A DNA stretch of 41,018 nucleotides from Glaciihabitans sp. (GTDB taxonomy: Bacteria > Actinomycetota > Actinomycetes > Actinomycetales > Microbacteriaceae), in the NCBI GenBank assembly GCA_025465535.1, contig JAODMY010000086.1, forward strand, positions 1-41,018, read 5' to 3'. The notes below the pieces were generated by a model, which saw only the letters and a list, made by a program, of their open reading frames with translations, was not told where the DNA came from and did no database searches. The translations under genes were made by a program, and so were the position numbers. Shown in pieces: positions 8,312 through 16,029 of the stretch (the stretch's first letter is position 1; each line of letters begins with the position of its first letter).

Positions 8312-9379
8312 CTAGCCCGCGTCGATCAGGGTGTCAGCCGCGTCGTGATCGGCATCGCCGGGGTTCGCATCGTCGGGGTTCGCATCGTCGGGGCTGCCGG
8401 GCGAGGACTGCCGGGCCCGCTGCGTCTTGACCCTCGGGACAATGGCGGTGCCGTACCTTGCGGTGAGTCGCTCCCGGAGGTCCCGGTCGTGAATGACGGC
8501 TCCGACGGCCCTCGGATCCGCCGGTCCCATGCTGGATTGGCCGACACCCAACTGATCGTCCTCGATCTGGGAGTCGGTCGGGTCGCGAAGGCTGGCCCTG
8601 CGTTCGCGCTCGGCCGCGCGGGCGATCTCCTCGGGATCCTCGGCGTCTCGCGCCCGGCGCTCCTGTCGAAGCGCCCAGCCGAGGGCCGTAAACGAAAACA
8701 GTGCGAACAGGATCCACTGGATGGCGTAGGAGAGATAGGGGCCGGGATCGATCACCGGAGCCAGGGTGCGAACGGGCCGCGTCGGGGGAGCGGGAGACTC
8801 GGTGCGAAGCAGACCGTACGCGGCGGTATAGGTGCTTCCGGCGAGCGTGCGGCCAACGGTCGGAAGATTGACCTCGGAGATTTCGCCGCCCGGCGCGACG
8901 CGACCGGGCAGCACGGCCTCATTGCCCTGCAGCCACGCCGTCACGTGGATGATTCCCTTCGGAGGAGCCGGGACCACGTCGGGCCGATCCTGCGTGGTGC
9001 CCACCGGGAGCCAGCCACGGTCGATGATGAAATATCTACCGTCCGAGAGCCTGAGCGGCGTGAGGACCTCGAAACCGGGGTTGGCGCCGTAAGTGCGATC
9101 GCGGACGAGCAGCTGCTTCGCCGGATCGTAAACGCCCACCACGCTCACCTTGCGCCAGACGTTGGCTGCGGAGTACGACTTTGTGGTCGGAACGATTTTC
9201 GACAGCGGAACCACGGCGGCGTGGAAGTTCGCAGAGACCAGGTTGTGTTTCGCCTCGGTTTGCGCGTTACGACTGAACTGCCACTGCGAGAGCAGGGCGC
9301 AGGCGACGGAGAACATGACGGCCATCGCCAGGTAGGTGAGCCAGCGCTCGGTGAGGGCGAAGCGCCACTTCTTCATCAC
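8312..9379 (-). CDS. SURF1 family cytochrome oxidase assembly protein
   Basis: Membrane assembly factor for heme A-containing cytochrome oxidase. One transmembrane helix follows the N-terminus (about residues 14-32), a second lies near residues 215-235, and between them is the SURF1 domain with WRKVSVVGVYD, LLVRDRTYGANPGFEVLTPL and IIDRGWLPVG. After the second helix comes a roughly 120-residue hydrophilic tail, longer than the SURF1 core needs. It includes a tandem repeat encoding DDANP-type units. Start is GTG 9379 or ATG 9376; both overlap the stop of the upstream short gene, implying coupling. ctaA at the left edge belongs to the same oxidase pathway. Confidence 0.92.
   Translation of the reverse strand: MMKKWRFALTERWLTYLAMAVMFSVACALLSQWQFSRNAQTEAKHNLVSANFHAAVVPLSKIVPTTKSYSAANVWRKVSVVGVYDPAKQLLVRDRTYGANPGFEVLTPLRLSDGRYFIIDRGWLPVGTTQDRPDVVPAPPKGIIHVTAWLQGNEAVLPGRVAPGGEISEVNLPTVGRTLAGSTYTAAYGLLRTESPAPPTRPVRTLAPVIDPGPYLSYAIQWILFALFSFTALGWALRQERRARDAEDPEEIARAAERERRASLRDPTDSQIEDDQLGVGQSSMGPADPRAVGAVIHDRDLRERLTARYGTAIVPRVKTQRARQSSPGSPDDANPDDANPGDADHDAADTLIDAG
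8352..8396. repeat. 15-bp tandem repeat (3 units) in SURF1 tail
   Basis: Three 15-bp units begin at 8352, 8367 and 8382 (GCATCGTCGGGGTTC and variants). They encode an acidic Asp/Pro/Asn repeat in the disordered tail of the SURF1 protein. The reading frame is kept. Confidence 0.9.
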
Positions 9380-9633
9380 GCCATCCCGCCTGGGTGCACC
9401 GCATCCGGCACGACCGTCACCTCGACCCCAAACTTAGCCACCACGACTGGGAAGTTCCGGGCCTCGAGGAAATCCCGTAGATAGTCCGCGTGATCGTCGC
9501 AGGCGAGCCAGACTTTGACTCGATCAGCGGTGTGAATCTTCGGATTGCGCCAGTTGAGAGTCGTCGTCGCTGGCAGTCCGCATCCGGCCCTCGAACACTG
9601 CGGACTGCTCGGGTCGCTGCCGAGGCCGATCAC
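9376..9633 (-). CDS. Short putative zinc-binding protein next to SURF1
   Basis: An 85-residue soluble protein. Cysteines and histidine are spaced as in a small metal site: CSRAGC near the N-terminus and CDDH in KVWLACDDHADYLRDFL. The block WRNPKIHTADRVKVWLACDDH resembles a short actinobacterial family that databases have often labelled 'acetone carboxylase'; that name is almost certainly misleading, and I know of no proven function. The start is GTG 9633, overlapping the DUF3099 stop by 4 nt, and its stop overlaps the SURF1 start. The three genes thus form one tightly coupled unit, which hints at a role near oxidase assembly or the membrane. Confidence 0.85.
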   Translation of the reverse strand: MIGLGSDPSSPQCSRAGCGLPATTTLNWRNPKIHTADRVKVWLACDDHADYLRDFLEARNFPVVVAKFGVEVTVVPDAVHPGGMA

Positions 9634-9962
9634 GCGTCAGCTCCTGGTTCGTGGGGCACCGGCTCCCGCGGAGTTTCGTTGCCGGGAGCGTTACCGAAGT
9701 GGGCGGGCAGCACCGCGCCGGTGCTAACCCGGGCGGCAACCGAGGTGCGACCCGCGGTGTTGGCAATGACCACCGCGATGTACGGCAAAAGGATCGCGCC
9801 GATCGCCGGCACAAGCCTCCACCAGTCCGGCACGACGAACACAAGAATGATGCAGACAAAGCGAATGCTCATCGCAATCGTGTATTTGACCATGCGTCCG
9901 CGACGCTCCTCGTCGGGCGATGGCGGGAGCGATGTGGCGGACTGTAACGGTTGCTTCTTCAT
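9630..9962 (-). CDS. DUF3099 family membrane protein
   Basis: A 110-residue protein with the DUF3099 pattern: a short N-terminal SITSLPPSP-like stretch (SATSLPPSPDEERRGRMVKY), then two hydrophobic helices around IRFVCIILVFVVPDWW and LVPAIGAILLPYIAVVIAN, and a polar C-terminus. Function is unknown; the family is actinobacterial and membrane-embedded. I chose ATG 9962 because relatives begin just before that N-terminal block; the frame is open further upstream into the region before fabG. It heads the DUF3099-short protein-SURF1 unit and is divergent from fabG. Confidence 0.85.
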   Translation of the reverse strand: MKKQPLQSATSLPPSPDEERRGRMVKYTIAMSIRFVCIILVFVVPDWWRLVPAIGAILLPYIAVVIANTAGRTSVAARVSTGAVLPAHFGNAPGNETPREPVPHEPGADA

Positions 9963-10035
9963 CGGCAGGAATAGCCTACGTCCGGGCACCGGCTCGTGGT
10001 TGCTGGCGCTCCAACGCTGGGTAGGCTTGTGAGCC

Positions 10036-10746
10036 ATGACTACAGCGCGCACCGTCCTGATCACCGGCGGCAACCGAGGCATCGGCTTCGCAATCGCAGA
10101 AGAATTCGTCTCCCTCGGGCATCGTGTCGCGGTCACCGCCCGGTCTGGGGAGGGTCCGACAGGTTCCCTCACCGTTCGCGCCGACGTGACCGATGCCGCG
10201 AGTCTCGATGCCGCGTTCACCGAGGTGGAGGCCAAGCTCGGCCCGGTCGAGGTCGTCGTCGCGAACGCTGGCATCACCCGCGACACCCTGTTGCTTCGGA
10301 TGTCAGAGGACGACTTCACCGACGTCATCGACACCAACCTGAGCGGCGCCTTTCGCGTGATCAAACGCGCGTCAAAGGGGATGTTGAAGGCCCGCTTCGG
10401 GCGCATCATCCTGGTTTCGAGCGTCGTTGGGCTGCTCGGATCCGCGGGCCAGGTGAACTACTCGGCATCCAAGAGCGGCCTCATCGGACTAGCCCGCTCG
10501 ATCACCCGCGAGCTCGGCTCACGCGGCATCACCGCGAATGTTGTTGCGCCGGGGTTCATCGAAACCGACATGACCGCGGTGCTTCCCGAGGAGCAGCAGG
10601 CCGAGTATAAGAAGTCGATCCCCGCCGGTCGGTTCGCAACCGCCTCCGAAGTAGCCAAGGCGATCGCCTGGCTCGCCGGCGACGACGCCGGATACATCTC
10701 GGGAGCGGTCATCCCTGTTGACGGCGGCCTCGGGATGGGCCACTGA
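10036..10746 (+). CDS. fabG: 3-oxoacyl-ACP reductase (FabG-type SDR)
   Basis: NADPH-dependent reductase of the short-chain dehydrogenase family, probably the ketoreduction step of fatty-acid elongation. The 236-residue protein has the cofactor motif TGGNRGIG at the N-terminus, the NAG motif in VVANAGITRD, the catalytic Ser in VSSVVGLLG and Tyr/Lys in YSASKSGLIGLARS, and the C-terminal SGAVIPVDGGLGMGH typical of FabG. Length and the PVDGGLGMGH ending match actinobacterial FabG/MabA rather than a catabolic SDR. In mycobacteria fabG is followed by the enoyl reductase inhA; here serB converges on it 10 bp later. Confidence 0.92.
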   Translation: MTTARTVLITGGNRGIGFAIAEEFVSLGHRVAVTARSGEGPTGSLTVRADVTDAASLDAAFTEVEAKLGPVEVVVANAGITRDTLLLRMSEDDFTDVIDTNLSGAFRVIKRASKGMLKARFGRIILVSSVVGLLGSAGQVNYSASKSGLIGLARSITRELGSRGITANVVAPGFIETDMTAVLPEEQQAEYKKSIPAGRFATASEVAKAIAWLAGDDAGYISGAVIPVDGGLGMGH

Positions 10747-10756
10747 CTCGGCTTAG

Positions 10757-11395
10757 TCAGCCGCGCAGCCCGAGCAGCGGCAGCAGCTGCGAGAGGTCCC
10801 GGACATCCATCAACACGTTGGCCTCGTCCCGCACGGGGGCCTTGGCGTCGAAGCCGACCGCGAGCCCGGTGATCGCCATCATCGGAAGGTCGTTGGCGCC
10901 GTCGCCGACGGCCACGGTTTGGCTGAGCGGCACACCGAAATCGGCCGCCCACTCGCGGAGCGTCGACGCCTTTGCCGCCGCGTCGATGACGGCTCCGAGC
11001 AGTTCACCGGTCAGCGCGCCGTCCACGACCTCGAGGCGATTGGCTCGTCGATAGTCGAGCCCGAGGGAGGCTGCGATCGGGTCGATGATCTCGTGAAATC
11101 CACCGGAGACGACGCCCACGCGGCCCCCGGCGGAATGGATGCCGGCGATCATTGCCTGGACTCCGCCGGTCACGCGCACCCGCGCGGCCACCACCTCGAA
11201 TACGGAAGAGGGCAGGCCGCGCAGCGTCGCGACACGCGACCGGAGGCTGGCCTCGAAATCCAACTCACCGTTCATCGCACGCGACGTGATCGCCGCGACC
11301 TCGGCCAGCGATCCGGCCTCCTCGGCGAGAAGCTCGATGACCTCGTTCTCGATGAGAGTCGAATCGACATCGAGCACCACGAGAAATCGAGCCAT
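10757..11395 (-). CDS. serB: Phosphoserine phosphatase SerB
   Basis: HAD-superfamily enzyme that removes phosphate from O-phosphoserine, the last step of serine synthesis. The 212-residue protein has motif I DVDSTL (nucleophile Asp, in a DxDST context), motif II VVSGGFHEI, and motif III/IV GDGANDLPMM, all in SerB form. There is no N-terminal ACT domain, so it is the short, single-domain type. It starts at ATG 11395 with GGAAGG rather far upstream. It lies downstream of glgC on the same strand, but a functional link is not evident. Confidence 0.93.
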   Translation of the reverse strand: MARFLVVLDVDSTLIENEVIELLAEEAGSLAEVAAITSRAMNGELDFEASLRSRVATLRGLPSSVFEVVAARVRVTGGVQAMIAGIHSAGGRVGVVSGGFHEIIDPIAASLGLDYRRANRLEVVDGALTGELLGAVIDAAAKASTLREWAADFGVPLSQTVAVGDGANDLPMMAITGLAVGFDAKAPVRDEANVLMDVRDLSQLLPLLGLRG

Positions 11396-11442
11396 GGCGG
11401 GTGGGGCCTTCCGTGGAGTGGGCAGTGCAAACAGGGGAATAG

Positions 11443-12681
11443 CTAGGAAACGAGAACGCCCTTGCCCACCACGGTGATACCGGATTCCGTGACCGTGAAG
11501 CCTCGTGCGCGGTCCGCATCGTGGTTGACGCCGACCGACGAACCCTCGGAGACCACGACATCCTTGTCAAGAATAGCTCGGCGAACGGTGGCGTTCGGCC
11601 CGATGTGAACGCGGTCGAACACGACCGTGTCGACGACCGTCGAACCGGATTCGATGGTGCACCATGAGCCGATCACGCTTCGCTCGAGGTGACCGCCCGA
11701 GACGAGGGTCCCGAGCGCGACGATCGAATCGATCGTGGTACCGAGGTTGCCCTTGGCGTCACGAACGAACTTGGCCGGCGGCGAGTTCAGCGCCTGGCTG
11801 AAGATCGGCCACTCGCGGTTGTAGAGGTTGAAGATCGGCAGCGCCGAGATGAGATCCTGGTGCGCATCGAAGAATGACTCGATGGTCCCGACATCCCGCC
11901 AGTAGAACTTGTCACGGTCGGTGGACCCAGGAACATCGTTGCGATTGAGGTCGTAGACGGCGGCCTCGCCCCTCGCGACGAAATCCGGGACGATGTCGCC
12001 GCCCATGTCGTGGTTCGAGGCGGGATTCTCCCCGTCGCGAATGACGGCGTCCATCAGGATGCTGGCATCGAAAACGTAGTTGCCCATCGAAGCGAGCACC
12101 TCGGTGGGGGAGTCTGCGAGCCCGACCGCGTTCTTCGGCTTCTCGAGGAAGGCGGCGATCCGGGTCGGATCCTCCGGATCCAGCTCGATGATGCCGAACT
12201 GGTCGGCCAGCGAAATGGACTGGCGAATCGCGGCAACGGTCACACCCGCACCGGACTCGATGTGGGCTTCGATCATCTGCGCGAAGTCCATGCGATAGAC
12301 GTGGTCGGCACCGACCACGACCACGATGTCCGGCTTCTCGTCCCGCAGCAGGTTGAGGCTCTGCAGGATGGCGTCGGCCGACCCACTGAACCAGCGCTTG
12401 CCGAGGCGCTGCTGGGCCGGCACGGATGCGACGTACGAGCTCGTGATCCCATCGAGTCGCCAGGTCTGCGAGACGTGACGGTCGAGGCTGTGCGACTTGT
12501 ACTGGGTGAGCACCACAATCTGGCGAAGCCCCGAATTGATCAGGTTGCTGAGCGCGAAGTCGATCAGTCGATAGTTGCCGCCGAACGGCACCGCGGGCTT
12601 CGCCCTATCGGCCGTGAGGGGCATCAATCGCTTGCCCTCGCCGCCAGCCAGAACAATCCCGAAAATCTTCTTCGCCGCCAT
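11443..12681 (-). CDS. glgC: Glucose-1-phosphate adenylyltransferase GlgC
   Basis: Makes ADP-glucose from ATP and glucose-1-phosphate for alpha-glucan synthesis. The 412-residue length and motifs are classic: N-terminal [33 protein letters not shown] (pyrophosphorylase loop GGEGKRL), the catalytic-site [19 protein letters not shown], and a C-terminal left-handed beta-helix with hexapeptide-like repeats. It is divergent from glgA with 45 bp between start codons, so both probably share a regulatory region. Its product is the substrate of the neighbour. Confidence 0.97.
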   Translation of the reverse strand: MAAKKIFGIVLAGGEGKRLMPLTADRAKPAVPFGGNYRLIDFALSNLINSGLRQIVVLTQYKSHSLDRHVSQTWRLDGITSSYVASVPAQQRLGKRWFSGSADAILQSLNLLRDEKPDIVVVVGADHVYRMDFAQMIEAHIESGAGVTVAAIRQSISLADQFGIIELDPEDPTRIAAFLEKPKNAVGLADSPTEVLASMGNYVFDASILMDAVIRDGENPASNHDMGGDIVPDFVARGEAAVYDLNRNDVPGSTDRDKFYWRDVGTIESFFDAHQDLISALPIFNLYNREWPIFSQALNSPPAKFVRDAKGNLGTTIDSIVALGTLVSGGHLERSVIGSWCTIESGSTVVDTVVFDRVHIGPNATVRRAILDKDVVVSEGSSVGVNHDADRARGFTVTESGITVVGKGVLVS

Positions 12682-12726
12682 TTCACCAGCGTATGGCAGG
12701 GGGTGGGGCTGTACTAGCGTCTAACC

Positions 12727-13911
12727 ATGCGAGTCGACCTCATAAGCCGCGAATATCCTCCCGAGATCTACGGTGGCGCCGGTGTGCACGTCACGGAGCT
12801 CGTCCGTGCGCTGCGCGAGACCGGCACGGATGTCATGGTGCGCGCGTTCGGTGAGCCTCGCGACGAACCCGGTGTCGATTCGTATCGCGTCCCCCCGGAA
12901 CTCGCCGGTTCCAACCCCGCGCTTGCGACCCTCGGCGTCGACCTGCAGATCGCCCGCGATGTCGAGGGCGCCGATCTCGTCCACTCGCATACCTGGTACG
13001 CGAATGCGGCCGGCCACGTTGCCTCGCTCCTGTACGGGATCCCGCACGTGGTCACAGCCCACAGCCTCGAGCCGCTTCGCCCCTGGAAGGCCGAGCAACT
13101 CGGCGGGGGATACCGCCTCTCGAGCTGGATCGAGTCGACCGCCTTCGCCAGTGCCGCAAAGGTGATCGCCGTAAGCGAGGGGATGCGCCGCGACATCCTG
13201 CGGTCATATCCGTTCCTCGACGAGTCGAAAGTGGAAGTCGTGTACAACGGCATCAACTTGAAGACGTGGACGCCGAACCACGACGAAGCGATCACCCGGG
13301 GGCTCGGTATCGACCCGGTGCGCCCATCCGTCGTCTTCGTCGGGCGAATCACGCGCCAAAAGGGGCTGCCGTACCTTCTTCGCGCCGCGGCGCTCCTGCC
13401 ACCGGAAGTCCAGGTCGTGCTGTGTGCCGGCGCACCGGACACCCCGGAGATCCTCGCTGAGGTTCGGGATGGTGTCGCGGAGCTCCAGAAACTTCGCAGC
13501 GGGGTCGTCTGGATCGACCGTCTTCTCAGTCAGACCGAGCTGCGTGCCGTGCTCACCAGCGCGACGACCTTCGTCTGCCCATCCGTCTACGAACCGCTCG
13601 GTATCGTCAACCTCGAGGCCATGGCGTGCGGTATTCCGGTGGTCGGCACGGCGACTGGCGGCATTCCGGAGGTCGTTGACGACGGCGTGACCGGCAAGCT
13701 CGTGCCGATCGAGCAGGCGGATGACGGAACGGGAACGCCGGTGGATGCCGACCAGTTCGTGGCGGACCTCGCGTCCGCGCTCGTCGAGGTCGTGTCCGAT
13801 CCGAAGGCGGCAAGGAACATGGGCGAGGCCGGCCGCCTGCGCGCCGAAGAGATGTTCAGCTGGGAGCGCATCGCCAATCGCACCAGAGAGATTTATGAGT
13901 CGCTTGTCTGA
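12727..13911 (+). CDS. glgA: Glycogen synthase GlgA / GlgM-type GT4
   Basis: A 394-residue GT4 glycosyltransferase of the actinobacterial glycogen synthase type. Visible are the N-terminal nucleotide-sugar loop SREYPPEIYGGAGVHVTEL, HSHTWYANAAGHVA, FVGRITRQKG, and the donor-binding EPLGIVNLEAMACGIPVVGTATGGIPEVV. In mycobacteria the orthologous type (GlgM, Rv1212c) joins ADP-glucose with glucose-1-phosphate to give maltose-1-phosphate for GlgE; older annotation as linear glycogen synthase persists. Which reaction dominates here cannot be read from sequence. The divergent glgC supplies ADP-glucose, and treS lies 2 kb on. Confidence 0.93.
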   Translation: MRVDLISREYPPEIYGGAGVHVTELVRALRETGTDVMVRAFGEPRDEPGVDSYRVPPELAGSNPALATLGVDLQIARDVEGADLVHSHTWYANAAGHVASLLYGIPHVVTAHSLEPLRPWKAEQLGGGYRLSSWIESTAFASAAKVIAVSEGMRRDILRSYPFLDESKVEVVYNGINLKTWTPNHDEAITRGLGIDPVRPSVVFVGRITRQKGLPYLLRAAALLPPEVQVVLCAGAPDTPEILAEVRDGVAELQKLRSGVVWIDRLLSQTELRAVLTSATTFVCPSVYEPLGIVNLEAMACGIPVVGTATGGIPEVVDDGVTGKLVPIEQADDGTGTPVDADQFVADLASALVEVVSDPKAARNMGEAGRLRAEEMFSWERIANRTREIYESLV

Positions 13912-13944
13912 TCACGAATCTCATCCGTGCTGGCCTAGGCTGGT

Positions 13945-14730
13945 GTGACCATGGCCAGTGTTCTCCAGCTCACCGACGTCTCGGTCGTTCGCGACGGAAA
14001 TACCATCCTCGGACCTCTCACGTGGAGTGTCGACGACAGCGAACGGTGGGTGATCCTCGGGCCCAACGGCGCGGGAAAGACAACACTCCTTCAGATCGCG
14101 GCCGCGCTCATCCACCCGAGCTCTGGCAAGGCCCAGTTGCTGGACTCCAAGCTCGGCGCCGTCGACGTCTTCGAACTTCGCCCGCGGATCGGCTTCGCGT
14201 CCTCTGCCATGGGTAAGCGCATCCCGGGGGACGAGACGGTTTTGAACGTCGTGCTGACGGCCGCGTACTCGGTGACCGGCCGCTGGAACGAAGAGTACGA
14301 AGACATCGACATTCGCCGCGCGGAGCGAGTGCTTGGCGAATGGAAGCTCGGCCATCTCGCCGAGCGCAGATTCGGCGGGCTGAGTGACGGCGAACAGAAG
14401 CGGGTGCAGATTGCCCGGGCTGTCATGACGGATCCCGAAATCCTGTTGCTGGATGAGCCGGCGGCAAGTCTCGATCTCGGCTCTCGCGAAGAACTGCTGC
14501 AGCTGCTCAGTGGATTCGCCAGCGCGGCGCAGGCTCCCATTGTGATGGTGACCCACCACGTGGAGGAGATTCCCGTCGGCTTCACCCACGCCCTTCTCCT
14601 GTCGGAGGGTAAGGCGACGGCTGCCGGTTCGATCGACGATGTGATCACCTCGGAGAACCTCACCGAGACGTTCGGGCTGCCGCTCGAGGTCACCAGTGAC
14701 GCGAGCAGGTTCACGGCCCGCGCCAGTTAG
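13945..14730 (+). CDS. ABC transporter-like ATP-binding protein without permease
   Basis: A 261-residue single ABC domain: Walker A GPNGAGKTT, signature LSDGEQKRVQIARAV, Walker B ILLLDEPAASLDLGSRE and switch His in VMVTHHVEEIP. It resembles ATPases of the molybdate (ModF) and iron-complex uptake groups; the unusual signature LSDGE fits ModF-like proteins. No permease or binding protein is adjacent, so transport is unproven. GTG 13945 and ATG 13951 are both possible starts. It lies 33 bp after glgA. A block of 16-bp repeats follows its stop. Confidence 0.88.
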   Translation: MTMASVLQLTDVSVVRDGNTILGPLTWSVDDSERWVILGPNGAGKTTLLQIAAALIHPSSGKAQLLDSKLGAVDVFELRPRIGFASSAMGKRIPGDETVLNVVLTAAYSVTGRWNEEYEDIDIRRAERVLGEWKLGHLAERRFGGLSDGEQKRVQIARAVMTDPEILLLDEPAASLDLGSREELLQLLSGFASAAQAPIVMVTHHVEEIPVGFTHALLLSEGKATAAGSIDDVITSENLTETFGLPLEVTSDASRFTARAS

Positions 14731-14740
14731 CTGACCCGAG

Positions 14741-14782
14741 TTAGCCAACAGACGGGTTAGCCAACAGACGGGTTAGCCAACA
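14741..14782. repeat. 16-bp tandem repeat, 2.6 units, before rpmE2
   Basis: TTAGCCAACAGACGGG occurs at 14741-14756 and 14757-14772, with a third partial copy starting at 14773. It lies between the ABC ATPase stop and the leader of the L31 gene. The unit is not a multiple of three, in keeping with a non-coding position. It may affect expression of rpmE2 or be a neutral repeat. Confidence 0.92.
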
Positions 14783-14871
14783 CAGTGGTATCCGTCTGGT
14801 AACCTAAGTAGTCGGCTCTGGGCTATCTCCAGCCGCAAGTTTTCCCATCACTCAACAATCAAGGATTCGCC

Positions 14872-15120
14872 ATGAAGTCTGCCATTCACCCCGAGTACGC
14901 GCCCATCGTGTTCCGCGACCTCGCCTCTGGTGAGACGTTCCTGACGCGCTCCACCGCAAAGAGCGAGAAGACGATCGAGCTGGACGGCGAGACCTACCCG
15001 GTCATCGACGTCGAGATCTCCTCCGCTTCGCACCCGTTCTACACGGGCAAGCAGCGCATCCTCGACTCCGCGGGCCGCGTCGAGAAGTTCAACTCGCGCT
15101 ACAAGGGCTTCAGCAAGTAA
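14872..15120 (+). CDS. rpmE2: 50S ribosomal protein L31 type B
   Basis: An 82-residue ribosomal protein with the L31 pattern [51 protein letters not shown]. It lacks the CxxC zinc pair of type A, so it is the zinc-free C- type (type B), which in several actinobacteria is derepressed by Zur under zinc limitation. I do not see a clear Zur box in the short upstream region. The ATG at 14872 is preceded by AAGGA (in CAAGGATTCGCC). A strong terminator follows immediately. Confidence 0.97.
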   Translation: MKSAIHPEYAPIVFRDLASGETFLTRSTAKSEKTIELDGETYPVIDVEISSASHPFYTGKQRILDSAGRVEKFNSRYKGFSK

Positions 15121-15129
15121 TTCGTCACG

Positions 15130-15166
15130 AAAAAGGGGCGACCGGCTTAGGCCGGTCGCCCCTTTT
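15130..15166 (+). terminator. Rho-independent terminator of rpmE2
   Basis: The arm AAGGGGCGACCGGC ending at 15146 pairs perfectly with GCCGGTCGCCCCTT starting at 15151, around a TTAG loop, and is followed by a T run. A preceding A run would allow use by the opposite strand too. Confidence 0.95.
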
Positions 15167-15213
15167 TGCGTTGTTGGCGGCAATTCCCATTGACGCCGCG
15201 CCCGTTTGTTATC

Positions 15214-15264
15214 GCTGCGCCCGACACTGGGGGCGCAACGATGACGCGGGGGCGCATCGTCGGC
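15214..15264. repeat. Short adjoining inverted repeats between rpmE2 and exonuclease
   Basis: TGCGCCC pairs with GGGCGCA within 15216-15238, and ACGATG pairs with CATCGT just after it. The GC-rich pattern, with GGGGGCGCATC, recalls but does not match the 66-bp palindromes at 8236 and 19785. It is perhaps a decayed relative or a terminator for the minus-strand gene's far side. Confidence 0.4.
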
Positions 15265-15957
15265 TCAGCGGCGGACCGGCCACGATCCGGATGACGTGAA
15301 CTCCGGGTTGTGCGTGCGGCGCATGTAGGCCTGGAAATCCGCCGATTGTTCCGCACACCAGGCGACCTGCTGGGTGTGCAGCAGGGCGGACTCGACCGCG
15401 AGCTGCTCGGGATTCCTGCGTGCCATGGCCTGGGCCACCCGACCGGCCGCGACGGCATCCGCGCTGGCATCGTGGGCATCGATCAGCGCGACGCCGTAGA
15501 CGACCGCGGCGGCCTCGAGCGTGCGCTTTCCCTTGCGGTACTTGTCGACCACACGATCGAGCACGAGCGGATCGATGATGGGCGCCGGCTCCGTGAGAGG
15601 CTCGATGTCGTAGCGCAGGGCCTCGAAGTGCAACAGGCTCAGATCGTACGGCGCGTTGTAGATCGTGACAGCGAGACCACGATCGAACAGGCCCTCGAGG
15701 ACCGCGATGATCTCGGCGATGACCTCTTTCGCCGGGCGCCCTTCCGCACGCGCCCGAGCCGTGGTGATGCCGTGCACGGCGCTGGCCTGCTCGGGGATCT
15801 CGACCCCGGGGTCGGCCAGCCAGTTCCACTGTTCGACCAGGTTGCCCGATTCGTCAAGGACGCCGACGGCGGCGGAGACGACTCGACTGGTTTCAACATC
15901 GATTCCGGTGGTCTCGAGATCGAATACGCCGAGTGTGTCGAACCAGGGGTTGCTCAT
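15265..15957 (-). CDS. DEDDh 3'-5' exonuclease (DnaQ-like)
   Basis: A 230-residue exonuclease of the DNA polymerase III epsilon fold. Exo I is FDLETTGIDVETSRVVSAAVG (Asp and Glu metal ligands), Exo II is TIYNAPYDLSLLHFEA, and Exo III is the HDASADAVA region (His and Asp), so all catalytic residues are present. I start it at ATG 15957 because the fold begins directly after (SNPWFDTLGVFDLETTG); an upstream GTG would add 19 residues without homology. It is a stand-alone nuclease, not fused to a polymerase or helicase; its substrate is unknown. Confidence 0.88.
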   Translation of the reverse strand: MSNPWFDTLGVFDLETTGIDVETSRVVSAAVGVLDESGNLVEQWNWLADPGVEIPEQASAVHGITTARARAEGRPAKEVIAEIIAVLEGLFDRGLAVTIYNAPYDLSLLHFEALRYDIEPLTEPAPIIDPLVLDRVVDKYRKGKRTLEAAAVVYGVALIDAHDASADAVAAGRVAQAMARRNPEQLAVESALLHTQQVAWCAEQSADFQAYMRRTHNPEFTSSGSWPVRR

Positions 15958-16029
15958 GGCCACGAGTTTAGAGGCAGCCGCAGACAGTTCCCTGTCGCGC
16001 AACCGGTCAGCCACAGCGAGTTGCCGTCG

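Noticed and set aside
14741-14782. CRISPR array
   Set aside because: The units are directly adjacent, with no spacers; the same applies to every other repeat block in the window, and there is no cas gene.
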